A DNA stretch of 64,000 nucleotides, from positions 30,331,733 through 30,395,732 of the forward strand of contig CATQJL010000305.1 in the NCBI GenBank assembly GCA_958299035.1. Direction: 5' to 3'. Positions 1-13,530 of the stretch are shown one piece after another. This stretch comes from Cylicocyclus nassatus (taxonomy: Eukaryota; Nematoda; Chromadorea; Rhabditida; Strongylidae). Position 1 is the stretch's first letter, and every line of letters starts with the position of its first letter. The position numbers and the translations under genes were made by a program. Below the pieces are notes generated by a model, which saw only the letters and a list, made by a program, of their open reading frames with translations, ran no database searches and had not been told where the DNA came from.

Positions 1-2460
1 TCCGCAACCTCTCGCAGAGAGATCTTTGCAGCAGCCTCGCAGCTCATGCGCTGAGGTGCGAGAATTCCCTCAGAGGTCGCGCTGCTACCACATCTTATAT
101 ATCGATCAAGACATCAGAAAAATTTGTAGTTTATTAGTAAGATACAATATAAAAAACGTACAAAAACAAAAAGTTTTGAAAAAATAAGTTGATGGGATAA
201 TTATAAAATTAAATTGAAAGCACAATATTATGGAATGAATTTTGTTCGTTCACTAGGTGATTTTTCGTTTCTTTTTCCTTTTTGAGCGAAGTTTCAGATC
301 GAATCTAGATCATTGATGTTTCAGCCAAAATCTGCAGCGAGCTCAAGAACGAGGAACGAGAAAAAAAATCAAATGTCCCGATTTTCCCAGAAAGTCTGCC
401 CATAGGGACTATCCGATCTGCTGATCATGAAAATCATATCTGATTTGCAAGATAGCTCATTACTGTAGGGTCACGGTAAGCAGTTTTTAGGTAAACATGG
501 ATTTCTTCAAAGTTTGCTAGCCATTTACTCCTTCACTTCGAAAGACTTTCTGCGATTTTCGTCTTCTTCTAGAAACTAGGGAGGCTGCTCTATCGCGTGA
601 TGCCTACGGGAGCCCCCGCCTACAGAAAACATTGAGTTGCGAACTTACATAAACTCGTCCTCAAAACGGAAGTGAAGACCTCAGATCAACGCGAAACTCA
701 GCTCAGATGTGCAAGATGGCATGCAGGTTACAGTACTAACGCAAAATCCGTTTTCTAAAGTGCTGCTGTAGACTTCTTGCATATTCCCGAAATTCACCAC
801 TTTTCTCTCGGCTTCGAAGAAAAGCCTTCAAGTGGTTTTGTATCTAGGATGTTATGTGGACACAGCTCTACTGGAAAACACTTACTTTAAACTTTTTATG
901 TGCAATGTGCGCTGCGATATGCTATGGTGAAAACACTTGTTCAGGAAATTATTATGTTCACTATACGCAGCTAAATCACGTAAGTGCTAAGTAACAACAT
1001 CAATTGTACTCTACAGCATAGTTACTATGGAACAGAAAATGACCTTATGATCATTACTGTCGATCTTGGTAAAATGCATATCCAAAGCGTTTGATAAGGA
1101 TATCAACGAACGAGTTTCTGTAGAGAATTTATGAGCTGTTGAAAGCATAGAGTCACTGAGCTACGCTTGCATATTACTTTGAAGAACAAGTCAAGAGACC
1201 CATAATGGACATGATGTTGTGTGTACTCACTGTACTCAGAGCAAATATTAGATACATAATGGAGAGTCCTTGTACCGCTAGTTTTTGGTGTGACACTGAT
1301 TGTTTGCGAGGTTTGGAAACGCCTATATCTTCTATTAAAAAGCGGTTCAGCATAAGGAAAGTAGATTAGGAATCAGCCCACAGCCCGAGGCGCATTTGAT
1401 GACACATTTCGTTCCAGATGGCCACTACGACATGCGATCTTTCTGTTTAGAACGAGCAACACGTGAAAGCAACAATAAGCAACGTTTCGGACGCAATCAA
1501 AATGACCTTACAAAGCGCATCAGAAATACCCTGAGATGGACTTAGAAGAAGTTGATCAAAGTTCAAAGTGACTCTTTACCATACTTCAACAGTGTCCGTC
1601 CGATGTGCATCGATGGCGATTTTGTAATCAGCACACTACTAATCTAACCAAACCAAAAATAAGCGAAAACTTACTGCCTACCTACTATACCTACATCTAT
1701 AGTACATCGACAGGTTGTGGCACTTCTAATACCGTATGATACGTCTCGTCGAGCTGAATCGAACGGTGTCCTCAGATTCAGAATCCGTTCATTCTGAAGC
1801 AGTATATGGCGATGCAACGCATGTTCCGACACAATCTACTGGTGTGCGGCGCACTTCGCTGCACTCTATTAACTGCGCCGCACTCCGGCGGAGTGCGCTG
1901 CAGTCCGACGACTTTTTTGACAAATTATAGCGGTACTTTACCTCACCGGGAATGATTTTGAAAGAAAAAACATGTCAATCTGTCAAACTCAACAGCAATA
2001 ATGAATGCTATCTGTAGTCCTATGGGAGTATAGCGCGGCTTGTACTGTATGTTGATGTTGATGTTTTGATGTTCTTCTTCCTACCATTTCTCTTCAAACT
2101 TTTTTCTATTCTACTGAATTTTTTTTGTGTTTTTTCATAGTCCACACTCAATGCATTATGATTGGAAAGGCGCACATATGTGCAATAAATGTCAAATATC
2201 AAATGTCAAAAAACTCGAACGTGTTTTTCTTCTCACACATGGCAAGGAGATAGCCCTTACAAAATTATGAACGTTTATTTCAGGCTATCTCATGAGAGCT
2301 GTCTGAAAACCTATGATTGCCTTGTCTGTTTAGTACAGGTCTGATAAACGAACAGTGCGTTACGAAGTAAGCTGAGCGTCTGCGAATTACGCTAAGCTTC
2401 CCATTAGAATAAGCTCGTTGTATGAATTTCATTAGATTGTTATGGAATTGATCTCCTCCC
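1..2460. other. Intergenic sequence, no supported gene
   Basis: I see no coding exon with splice sites, no RNA gene and no clear transposon ends here. Short open frames exist (for example 1736-1930) but have no recognisable motif. The stretch around 1845-1915 is rich in GC-containing words repeated on both strands (gccgcac / gtgcggc), which probably explains the open frame there. Confidence 0.5.
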
Positions 2461-2535
2461 ATATATTTGAAAGCTAGCTAGAGCCGCGCTGGAGAAATTT
2501 GCCCGGCGCGAGTCCGCCAGATTTGGAAGAGCCGC

Positions 2536-2723
2536 GCCGCAGAAAATCGGAGGGGTCCGGAGCACAAATGGGAGGTCTCCGGAGCAGAAAATGGGAGGTA
2601 TCCGGAGCAGAAAATGGGAGGTCTCCGGAGCAGAAAATGGGAGGTCTCCGGAGCAGAAATGGGAGGTCTCCGGAGCAGAAATGGGAGGGCCCCGGAGCAC
2701 AAATGGGAGGGCTCCAGAGCAGG
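2536..2723. repeat. 22-23-bp minisatellite, array A
   Basis: About eight to nine head-to-tail copies of a 22-23-bp unit, roughly ccggagcagaaaatgggagg plus two or three bases, lie here. Units vary at a few positions (cag/cac, aaaa/aaa, gtct/gggct). The unit joint contains the palindrome CTCCGGAG. Because the unit has almost no stop codons, all frames are open on both strands, which produces several overlapping spurious ORFs. The same unit recurs in the same orientation at 5531-5671. Confidence 0.9.
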
Positions 2724-2954
2724 CTGCGTATCGATTTGGCGCGTAGCAAGCAAACGTCTAACTCCACGTTGATGAGTCCTCTGTTTACGCTCTTTCTTCA
2801 TATTTTAGTCGTTGTTTCTTTGATTTTGTTGTTTCTCCGCGTTTCTTACCGTTTTTTTCTTTTCCGCGTTGCTCTTTGTCGCGTTGGCTTTTATGTTGTT
2901 GTAAGTTCCTCGTTTTCAGGTTTAGGTTTCAATTTTTCGTGCGGATGCACTTAG

Positions 2955-3992
<1,038 letters not shown>

Positions 3993-4384
3993 GCGTGTAT
4001 GTGCGCTCAGAGTCGGCGTCATTCATTACCTAATCTGCTACGTATCTTCCAAGATTCATGGTAAACGTATAGACTATCGGTATCGGTCGTATTACCAAAT
4101 CAATCTCACATTCAGGTTACGCGTGTAGAATAACAGTATTGGGACCATTTGCTGTCACTCTACTTTCTGATACCCTTCTTAACGTGTACATTGGCTCTCT
4201 ATCAATTCAATAAAGTAAGTGATGCCAGATTTCCCTTTCTGCTTCTCACTAAACCCTAGTTTTAGTATCCAGCACGAGTTTTTGTTTGTGATAGATTTTG
4301 TTATTGGGCAGAGATGACTCTAGCCGTCGTATCAATTCTTGGTCATTTTAGCAAGACCATGATACTGTTCCTTAATCCACAGGT

Positions 4385-4604
4385 ACAGTCGAGTAGATTT
4401 AGCGGTAAATATAGTGTACATGCACAAAAGGTGAAATGCGGTGAAATTGGCGCGTGAAGAAATAGTTTCGACTGTGACGTCGGCCAATTGCGCGCGCAAG
4501 ATACCCGCGGTACTGACGTGGCTACTTGTTCACGCGCAAATTTCACTGCATTTCACCTTCTGTGCAAGCACACTATATTTACCGCTAAATCTACTCGACT
4601 GTAC
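4385..4604. mobile_element. Tc1-like MITE, TIR TACAGTCGAGTAGATTT
   Basis: A 220-bp palindromic element. The left end TACAGTCGAGTAGATTTAGC is mirrored at the right end, and pairing continues inward past gtaaatatagtgt and the gtgaaat words. The terminal TA...TA fits the TA target-site preference of Tc1/mariner elements. The larger foldback at 10503-11204 shares nearly the same terminal sequence, so these look like one family. Spurious ORFs run through it on both strands. Confidence 0.75.
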
Positions 4605-5530
4605 TTTACGGCCATCGCTCGTTATTGTTCTCATAGACTGTGATTCTATTGCGGATTCTGCAAGTTTTGTGTACTTCAGGTACTCAATTTTCTATACTCT
4701 TTACCATAACTCTTCAAGCTTGTGCCATGTCCCCGACATCGCTTACCAAAGTTTACCAAATGTTCAATCTCCACATTCTGTCCTTGTATCCATTTGTTGG
4801 TGTTTAGGTTGGCATGAGTATGGCTGAGTTCAAAGTATCGGATCTCAAATTTCTCGGAAATTTACTCTCAAACTGTTCTCCACGTTTGGTCTACTTCACA
4901 GCAGAAGTTTTGATAGAGATGGGACGAGGCAAGTGCTCGTTATTTTTCTTCGAGAGATGTTCGACTTTCTCTCCAAACAGAGTTGTTTTCAAATATACTC
5001 ACACGTGTGGGATCTAATGCTAAATCATGCAAAAAGTTTGTGTTCCATCTTTTTCGCAAAAAAAACTACTCTAAGTTTGCATTTGAAATGATGGTAAACC
5101 TGCAATCAAAATTGTCGATATGTGCTTTTGCTATCTCGTGTTCACCGGTTTGGGTCTTCTTTCCTGCATAAAGTTTTTCTTATTAGCAATACTACTACTA
5201 CGTCTTATGTTGTGTCTTGTGTCTGTTGTTACGGCCATAGGTTGCCGGCAACTGTTGTCGGTGTTGTCCGTTTTGTATCCGCTAAGATTGTTTTGCAATT
5301 TTCAGGAGATTGTTTGTAGTTAATTTGAAATAAACGTTTTGTTTCTTCATTATTCTATCTTCTATCCACAAACGCTAGGGGTGAGAGGGAGGGGGTAAAG
5401 AACGGGGTTGAGGGTCGCGCTGAACTCTTACCCGGGGGGGTCGTATTCGGCTAATTTGGGTAGGGTTTAGAGACAAAATTGGGGTTTGGAGCTTAATTAG
5501 GGCTAATTACAGTATGCCGCGGCAGACTTG
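4605..5530. other. T-rich spacer, no supported gene
   Basis: The sequence is T-rich with several short open frames, but I see no recognisable protein. A polyadenylation-like hexamer AATAAA lies at about 5329-5334, followed by a G-rich stretch near 5380-5440. It could be the 3' part of an unrecognised transcript, but nothing upstream supports one. Confidence 0.4.
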
Positions 5531-5671
5531 CGGAGCACAAAATTGGGGGGCTCCGGCGCACAAAATGGGAGGGCTCCGGAGCAGAAATGGGAGGGCTCCG
5601 GAGCAGAAATGGGAGGTCTCCGGAGCACAAAATGGGAGGTCTCCGGAGCAGAAATGGGAGAGCCCCGGCGG
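5531..5671. repeat. 22-23-bp minisatellite, array B
   Basis: Six to seven copies of the same ccggagca(g/c)aaa(a)tgggagg unit as at 2536-2723, in the same orientation. Some units carry ccggcgcac. The two arrays are direct repeats flanking about 2.8 kb that contains the foldback at 3122-3992 and the MITE at 4385-4604. Overlapping ORFs on both strands here are artefacts of the repeat. Confidence 0.9.
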
Positions 5672-6123
5672 AAGAGTGGCAGACCCACCGCTGGGGAAAC
5701 GCCGCGGCCCTGCCATTTCTCCGGCGGAGGGGTCCTATCCGCTGTCTGAATATGGAAAAATCTTCAACATCTGCAGTGTCCACGTTGGTTCTGTCGCTGC
5801 ATACGCAATAGAATCGGTGATTGTGCCCTTCTTGAACCAATTCGATGCGGAAAATGACCACTACAGAGAAACATTTTACCTCGGATGGCCATGGTCACGA
5901 TGTTCCTTTCTTATGAGTATCATTCGTAGGTGGATTGAGAGTTTCGTGAATGAAAATAGAAATTTAGTCTATTTCAATGCTATTTTGTCGCACATAGCAC
6001 AATCGCGAAATTTGGTCAGAACATAAAGATGACCTTTACAAACTTTAAAGCCTTTTTGTCGCTTCAGCCCGTACTTCGCCTCCATTCACGCTCAGAGCTC
6101 AAATTTCCCATCTTGGGATTTGC

Positions 6124-7545
6124 TAAAGTGCGGTTCATAATTATACGAACACCCAAAATTTTGTAAGTTTCTGGACTTTTTGGGAGAAACTTAAAAAGCG
6201 GTTGGTACCACGCGATAGAACACAGCCGAAAACGGTACATAATTCATAAGAATGGAAATCGATGTCAACTGTAGGAATGTTTTTGCGCTCAATGCGAATT
6301 TTTAGCGGTTCATAATTATACGAACACCTCAAACAAAGGTTCATTTTTCATTCAAGACTGCAATCGTTTAAATCCAAGTTTTTTGAAAAGTTACAGTAAC
6401 AAAGTCTGACATATCTGCTACACACTGAACCCAGTGCAAAAACGAGGATCGTTACTTTTTTCAGAAGGCTCTAAATGCTTTTGGAGTGATTGAGCTCCAA
6501 AAACATCCGTTCTTCTGTGATTTACGCGCTCTAATTAGCTTCTACCAAAGCTAAGAGATATGAGATAAAATAAGCTATGAGATAAAATAAGCTCTTTCGA
6601 TAGGTATTTTGTTTGACGCTTGGAAAATCTTTGCGTTTTCGTGCCATCTTTCAACCAAGTTCCAACCTTACCACAGAGTTAGCACATTTCATACCTCAGA
6701 ACTCAGCTTCTCTCTTGCGCAAACATTTGATATGAAGCAGCTGCATTGCTTGCATAATAATGTTTCTGTGCCAAAGTTTTTCGGCTTTTTCTAGAACTGA
6801 TCTTGCGGCTGTGGAGCTACAAACCAAATAAAGGTGTGACTGCAATAGTAAAAACAGTATTTCTGGTGAAATAACGTCTGCGTGACCAAATCAAACGTTC
6901 AACGCTGCTGATTTTTTCTAGCCAAATATAAAGTCTTGTGAACTTCTACATATTATATGCTTACTTCATTGTACGGCTTCAGAAGCTGAGTTTTGAGGCT
7001 CAAAATCGTGCTAACTTTGTGGTAAGGTTGGAACTTGGTTGAAAAACGGCACGAAAACGCAAAGATTTTCCAAGCGTCAAACAAAATACCTGTCGCAAGA
7101 GCTTATTTTATCTCATAGCTTTGGTTGAAGCTAATTAGAGCGCGTAAACCACAGAAGAACGGATGTTTTTGGAGCGCAATTACTCCAAAAACATTTAGAG
7201 CTTTTGCGAAAAGTAACGGTCCTCTTTTTGAAATGCACTGGGTTTAATGTAAAGCAGATATGTCATACTTTGTTTCTCTACAACTCTACAAAAATACTCA
7301 AATGTTTGCAATCTTAAATGAAAAATGGACCTTTGTTTGAGGTGTTCGTATAATTATGAACCGCTAAAAATTCGCATTGGGCGCAAAAACATTCCTACAG
7401 TTGACATCAATTTCCATTCTTATGAATCATATATCGTTTTCGGCTGTGTTCTATCGCGTGGTACCAACGGCTTTTTGAGTTTCTCCCAAAAAGTCCAAAA
7501 ACTTACAAAATTTTGGGTGTTCGTATAATTATAAATCGCACTTTA
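6124..7545. mobile_element. 1.42-kb palindromic (foldback) transposon
   Basis: The left end, taaagtgcggttcataatta, is mirrored at the right end. Near-complementary arms of about 590 bp (6124-6714 and 6980-7545) flank an unpaired centre of about 265 bp. Each arm carries a second internal copy of the terminal word cggttcataattatacgaac (about 6305 on the left, mirrored near 7345). Terminal TA bases fit a Tc1/mariner-type insertion. No transposase is encoded, and the matching ORFs at 6141-6344 and 7325-7528 are mirror images of the same arm sequence. A transcript would fold into long dsRNA. Confidence 0.85.
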
Positions 7546-7702
7546 TATTCAAGAACTATATTTCCTACGACACTCACCACAGCAATTCATCAAACCACTC
7601 GTCTACATCCTTGCTCTTTTCTTCAAAAAGAAAACTCTTCAAACTGAATTTCTTTTCTAAATAACACTCAAGAAAAGCTTACCTACTTTTGATACTATCT
7701 CG

Positions 7703-8010
7703 AAAGCAGCGTCCCGGCTTAGTGATGGGTATTGGGATTATACAGCGTTGCAATAGTAGACCCAACTAATCTATGAGCAACGTCTGCAGCGAAAAAGCGC
7801 ATCTAAAACGCTGGAAATCCACCTCGAAAATCTTCCGGACCTCGTCTACTTACACTTATTTTCCAAGTGCGGTAATGGAGATTTTCAAAAAAACCTTATT
7901 TTTTGTCATTTTTATAAACTGCGAAGCCCAGATATGGGTTCAGCATGGCAAGAAGGCTCTGGAATGGTAAAAAAAATTGGGGGAGCAAGATTCTGCCAGA
8001 ACACTGCCTA
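7703..8010. mobile_element. Dispersed element, AAGGCAGYGTCCC family, copy 1
   Basis: A short element starting near aaagcagcgtcccggc and ending ...agaacactgcct, with imperfect inverted termini. Related copies lie at 41871-42160, 59168-59457 and 63527-63882. Shared internal words include cagcgttgcaatagtagac and gggttcagcat. The family is non-coding and non-autonomous; the superfamily is not clear. Confidence 0.6.
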
Positions 8011-8034
8011 ATTATTCTAGTATCGTTTACTTTA

Positions 8035-8516
8035 ACACGTTTCGGACCGGTGCTGCACATGGTGCAGCACGCTGCTTCGAATAATATTTTTGAAGTTTAC
8101 AAGAGGTTTTCTTTAGTCTAAGTTTCATGTCGAACGCTTAAATTTCTACTTTCCAGATGACTCTGTAGAGTCGTGCCGCCAGTATTTGTTTAGGGTATAT
8201 AAGCACAAATTGAACAACAGTTGCAACGAAGTGCGGCAACGCGAACTACGGGTGTGACGTCGAACCGAGTTTCGATACTGATTTGTACCGTCTACAACAT
8301 AGACCTACATTTGAATAATATTAGAAACTGGAGCAGGAAAGCACAGAAGTCCTTCACAATCGACAAAATTCAAACCTTCGAATTCACTCAGAACTTGGAG
8401 TATGACACTTATCTGACAAGCTGATTACAGATGTAACACACTGTCTACCAAATAAGGTCTCTTTGTTGGCTAATGGCTGAAAGTGCACTTTTTTCGCCGC
8501 GCGCGATTTCGCGGTC
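8035..8516. repeat. Dispersed ~500-bp repeat, copy 1
   Basis: This segment is a diverged copy of 32470-32985 (and of 49852-50366 in the second tandem unit). Shared landmarks are accggtgctgcacatggtgc, ctctgtagag, gcaacgcgaac, agcacagaagtcc and ttttttcgccg. No consistent reading frame survives across copies, so I treat it as an old dispersed repeat. Confidence 0.6.
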
Positions 8517-8585
8517 CGAAGCTTGTTGATTCTCAATTATAATCTTGTAGAAGCACTTCAATTCTGGGCTGGTATGTATCAACCG

Positions 8586-8612
8586 CCCGTCCGGGTAAGT
8601 TACCCGGACGGG
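8586..8612. repeat. Perfect 27-bp GC-rich palindrome
   Basis: Thirteen bases, CCCGTCCGGGTAA, are followed by one G and then their exact reverse complement. Flanking it are two direct copies of a ~50-bp word beginning cttgttgattctcaattata (about 8520-8568 and 8836-8884). Confidence 0.8.
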
Positions 8613-8884
8613 TAGTCTCCGCTTTATAGCTCGGTGCTCTGGGATCTGTATTCTTCCTTGTTTGTTCATCTTTAGGAGGCTCTACTACCCTAATATTGTA
8701 GCACAATGAGTAGCAGCACTCTGCTGTATAAGCTGAGATAATTCGTTATTTGTATGATCCCGAACGGGATCTCCCACTGATCACGCTCATTTTCAGAGTG
8801 ATTTATATTAGCAAAAACTCAATGAAAACGGTCCGAAACTTGTTGATTCTCAATTATAATCTTGTAGAAGCACTTCAATTCTGA

Positions 8885-10169
8885 GAGCACAGTTCAGCAT
8901 TATTCTTGCGCAAAATCCTACTAAAGGTCGTTTCGTAGGGAGGACGTTTGATAAGTGTCAAAACTAACTTTTGAATCGAAAAAAATTGAAAGGTTAAATG
9001 ATGCATGATATGCAAATGAACATGCACGGTACTGTAACATATTCATTGTGTCTTTACAAAGGTAATGGAGCAGCATCAAACATCAAGTCATAAAACATCA
9101 CTTGTTTGCCTAGCTAAGTAAAACGCATTGCGCATTTCGTAATAATTTTTGCAAATGCACAAATACGATTGCTTGTCGGTGTTGTACGTGTCGCTTGCAT
9201 ATGTTACGAAAAGTCGGCTCCACAAAAAGTAAAGGACACGGCATCCGCTTTTTCAGGAGTTGTTGCGAATTCCAATTTAAGAATCAAGAAAATGCGCAAC
9301 ACATCAACGACTCAAATGCCTTGCAATGTTATAAAGTTTTTACAGAGCATAAAACGCGTCAATCTCAACCAATCTCAATCACCAGCATATGCTAGGCCTT
9401 CAGATGGTTTAGTTTTTAATGCCGTGCTAGAAGTTTTCCATCAAATATGTCGTCACCATAATTCGTTTCATCAAAGTGACGAATCACATCAAACAAGACC
9501 GAAGTTCTTCAAATTCAATCTCAGTGTCGTGAAGTCAAGATTGGCGGCCACAACACATTCATGACAAGCTGAAATGTTAAACTTGTTCGTTTGGAAGAAG
9601 GCTTATATTGTCAAAGCGAAAAACTCCAAAAAACGCGTTCTGCGCACACATGCAGCCATCAAGTCAAGCTCCTTGAGTGACTCGAAAAGCTACAGCTACT
9701 ACTGCGCAAAAGGGTGTTTTCCATGAAAAAAGCAGCCATTAAAAGTGACTTTTGGCATCACGCAAAGATATACTACAGCTTATTAACCAGCTAGGATATA
9801 GCTAGTTACTCCTCCTAGTTACTAATGTTTGCGCTGAACAAATTACCTTAGCAGCAGACTTTTTTGACAAAGCATTCATGTGTTCTAAGTAGATATTTTT
9901 TCCGACTAACGATCATGTGGTTTTCGATCCAAACAAATGTTTGCATCGAAAACCAAATTGGCACAAATTTTGACAATCTCTTCTCAATAGCCTTCATATT
10001 CAGTCACTCAGAGGTTTTCACTTAGAAGCAAACTGGCAACTGGAGCCGTTTGGTTACGACTGAACGTCACTTGTGGTGTGAAACCTGGAACATGACTTTC
10101 ACTGATGGCACAAACGCAACAATTCGCCTTTTATCTCAACTCAAGTGATCGAATAGAATAAAGATCTAT
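8885..10169. other. Intergenic sequence, no supported gene
   Basis: A 131-codon open frame occurs at 9169-9564 but has no domain I recognise and no convincing splice partners. A small perfect hairpin (gttttcgat / atcgaaaac) lies near 9930-9966. Confidence 0.4.
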
Positions 10170-10194
10170 CAGGGGTGCTATGTATCAATCTCAG

Positions 10195-10250
10195 GATCGT
10201 GTGCTGGTTCAAGATCTGGCAATTACACGATCTTGAACCAGCACACGATC
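10195..10250. repeat. Perfect 22-bp-arm hairpin in left end
   Basis: GATCGTGTGCTGGTTCAAGA plus TC pairs exactly with its reverse complement across a 12-base loop. The hairpin lies just inside the left terminus of the 6.4-kb candidate element and contains its GATCGTG motif, so it may be part of the transposase-binding end structure. Confidence 0.85.
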
Positions 10251-10502
10251 TGCCGAGGCGCCCGCGATGTATCAATGTGTGCGCAAGATCGTGTAATTAC
10301 ACGATGTGCGGTGTCCGTGTGCGCCTATCCTAGGAACCCGAATTGGCGCATAGCGAGTGACCGTGTTGGCGCCAACGCGAAGTGACGCCGTACACTCATC
10401 CCATGTAATTTTCCGTGTTTAGCGCCAATCCCCACGTACAATTTTCTCGTTTTTTCTTGTGCTAACCACAATTTTTGATTTGCGGGCTCCAAATGTGATA
10501 TT

Positions 10503-11204
10503 TACAGACGAGTAGATTTCCAGCTTAATATGCGTCAACAATTGCAGTCGCGAGTTTTCGCGATTGTCTTTTAGCGTTTTCTTTGTTTATTATTGGCTTT
10601 TTAGGTGATTCGCTGTGATAAAGCAGAAAAAGGTAAGCTAGAGAGTAGTTCCTGTCTTCTAAATAGGTATATCCTCGTTATTCCTGAGCATCTACATAAA
10701 AGCACGTCGCGTCAGTTTCATGTGTTTTTTATCACTTCCTCTTTCTTCTCGTGAAGAAATCTTTGAACATTAGTGGCTTTTGCGCTAGCAGGTTTGACTT
10801 ATTGTCTTTAACACACGAACTACTCGATTGAAAGCTATTACTTTTGAGGTGGAAGCCAAAGCTGCTGCAGCGCAAGCCTACTAGCGTACAAAGAAATGCT
10901 TCATAAGATGGAAGAAGCAAGACGTGACGAAAGAAAAGGAAATGATAATAAATACGCATGGAATGGTGCGACGTGCCTCCGCGTAAATGCGGAATTAACG
11001 ATGATATAACTACTTAAAAACCGTAAATACTGTTTAGCTTACCTTCTTCTCCTTTATCAGCAAAGAAGTACTACAAAGCAAAGAATAAACAAGAAAAACA
11101 CTAGAAAGCAAACTCGCTCGGAAGCTCGCAATGGCGATTGTTGACGCATAAGCGTTGTCGTGTCTGCAGGGACACTATATTGAGCAGGAAATTACTCGAC
11201 TGTA
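10503..11204. mobile_element. Foldback, TIR TACAGACGAGTAGATTT
   Basis: The inverted arms share gcgtcaacaat and gataaagcagaaaaaggtaag-type words (10503-10645 against about 11033-11204). The outer ends TACAG...CTGTA resemble the 4385-4604 MITE, with TA at both borders. Open frames at 10732-10959 and 11138-11347 have no recognised domain. It is nested in the 6.4-kb candidate element. Confidence 0.6.
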
Positions 11205-12061
11205 GGTGTTTTTTCACGAGGCGCAAACTGAAATTTCAAATTGGGCAGCATAGGAACTGCTTTTTGTCTCCCCCGCCAATGACTGGTTTCTGCCGTATTT
11301 CTGGACTGCCACAGCCATTCGCTAGGCTGGAAATAACAGCAACTTGAATCGAAGCAACCATGCTGTCAAAGAAGTAGCGCTGTAATTGAGATGCTTTTGA
11401 TCAGAGAATTTATTGAGAAAAAATTTTTCAATATGATACATAAAATGGAGAATCTAGTCACAACTGTGTAAAAGTTGTTCACTTTGGAACAACAACACAA
11501 ATGACTGGCCGCACAGTACATAATCAACAATCACCACTTGCTTCTTTTTTTGTTATAATGGTAAGTGAGATTTTCGTTTTTTTTTGCAATAACAAAGTAA
11601 CAGTCGTAGAAAAGCTTTCGTTACTACCGGCACAATAACGACCCAAAGTGACGCTTGAGACACGATATCTGCAAAAGTACAAAATTGAATAATGAATTAT
11701 TGCAGTTGAGAGTTCTCACGAAACGGGACTTGATGTACTACGAAACCATAAAAGATAATTGATGCAGTAGACTACCTCAACCCAACAGAATAACTAGTTG
11801 GGTTCAACTCATCAGTATGCCCAACATGCTGTAGATAGATACAGCAAGATAGATTCACCTGCAATACAACGAGTAGCCTGACGATCGATCCACTCCATCC
11901 ATGCTGAGTGCTGCACTCGCAAATGACGATCAATCTTCACTAGTGAAATTACATTGTCAACAGTGTAAAATGCAAGATTCCATGAACCCTTAAGTTTGCA
12001 TTTGCATAGCAGACTCAAAACAAAAACTTAGTATAATCAATTTCTACCTTCTTTTAACTAC

Positions 12062-12175
12062 TAGTTGCCCACCTCCGACCATAGGTGCGATAGGGGGAGC
12101 CGGGCTCTCCCCAGGTGAAGGGGGTCTCGGCTGTTCCCGACCTCCCAGGGTGAAGGGGGTATGTGAGTCTAGGGG
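12062..12175. repeat. GC-rich repeat pair, member 1
   Basis: It contains gtgcgatagggggag and cccaggtgaagggggtc. The second word recurs directly at 15522-15540, while the first recurs inverted at 15575-15600. The pair could mark the ends of a ~3.5-kb inner element, but the mixed orientation leaves this unresolved. Confidence 0.45.
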
Positions 12176-12765
12176 AGGGGGAGAGGAAGAGAGAAAAGGT
12201 AAAAAAGCGTGGTATGAAGAGCTCTAATTTGCACCTTATTTAGGCACAAATTGAGAAAAAAATTTGAAAAATTTTGAAAGAGATTAAATTTTAAAAAAAA
12301 ATTGACTTTATGAAGATCTGTGCTTTTGTTTCATTGCATCAACAAAAAACGAAAGCAATAAGGTTTATCCCAAAAGATAGACAAGTTAGGAACAACTTCA
12401 TTTCCTGCACATCATCATCAACAATAACACTATCGCTAACGTCAGAGACGACAAGTTCGCTGCCTGAAAAATCTTCTTCCTCCAAAAGGTCATCGGAGTA
12501 AAAGTAAAACTGCGTGCAAAAGCGTTCTGAGTCGAAAATTGATTTGAAACTTTTTTCTTTTTTTTAAGCACTTTTGTGATTTTTTTTCCTGGCCCTCTAG
12601 TAGCACCAGGAAAGTCAGCAGGTAGGTGACCAGTTTTTTCATACCATCTTTTAGGATATTTCAAAAAGTCATACGGTAACAGCCTGTCTGAACCACTTAT
12701 ACCAATCCTTTAAATGAAGTTTTTATATATGTTCAGTAGAAGGTTGACAAACCTTAAGTAATTGC

Positions 12766-13530
12766 TTAAATGCTCCATCGTTGTACGACTTCTGCGTTGT
12801 GTTCTGATAACAGAGTAGATAGAAAATTTTCTTTCTCCACCTCTGCCGTGCTAGTCGGAATGGAAACTAGCTTTGCTAGTAAGTCATTCAGATTTTTGCG
12901 GTAAGTAATGGGGAAAGAGCGAGATCGCATATGCTTTCGCAACACGGGAAGGAAATATTGCATACTTTTTTAGGCCTTGTCGAACTCTGGCTTCACCTCC
13001 TCTGGCATACGTCCTGTTAACTGATGAGAAAGCTGCTCAACTTCTTCTTCAACAGCATCTGCGGAATAGCCGAAAAAAAGTAGATACTATGCTGCGCGTT
13101 GGTTTTTTTTCCATATCACAGGTCATAATGTCACAAGGCGAATAACTTCCAAAAGCATAAAGCACAGAGTTGGGTTCGCACTCCAGTCGGGATCTAAGAG
13201 CAGTAGCTATGTTTGTACTAACACCTTCCTTTTGTTCATATCCATGTTTGTGAATTTAGCAGCTTTGAAATCTGCAGCAAACTGAAGATCAGCAATGGAC
13301 TTTCTGGACATTTCCTCATTGAAACTAGGCAATCTGCTTGGATTCCTTATGTAGGAAATCAGAGAGTTTCGCTCAATTGTCAACTCTGTACCAATGTCGA
13401 CAACATTTTCGTCGGCGTAAGATCCTCCTTCTGCCTCGCTGTTGAACTGGAACACATGCGAGTCATCTGCGATTTTGTAAAGTATTCTGCCTGCCGTTTC
13501 CTCTTCAAACTGCCAACCTTTTCAAAACAT
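12766..13530 (-). pseudogene. Decayed transposase-like gene (possibly hAT)
   Basis: Read on the minus strand, the region gives open blocks broken by stops and frame changes. An upstream block at about 13530-13207 contains FEEETAGRILYKIADDS and IGTELTIERNSLISYI. The next readable block (about 13075-12963) is acidic (VEEEVEQLSHQL). The last block (12963-12766) contains LLAKLVSIPTSTAEVEK. The last motif resembles the C-terminal dimerisation region of hAT transposases, where an (I/V)P.(S/T)(S/T)A..E(R/K).FS pattern is usual. At least one in-frame stop separates the second and third blocks. The family assignment is by eye and tentative; the reading frames themselves are real. Confidence 0.4.

Noticed and set aside
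2440..2954. Overlapping ORFs of 86-151 codons on both strands
   Set aside because: They run through the 22-23-bp minisatellite, where every frame is open. The proteins are just the repeat in different frames.
5493..6026. ORFs of 61-170 codons on both strands
   Set aside because: Same minisatellite artefact as array A; no domain beyond the repeat.
8586..8612. GC-rich palindrome as a bacterial-type terminator
   Set aside because: No T-run and the context is eukaryotic; treated as a simple palindrome.
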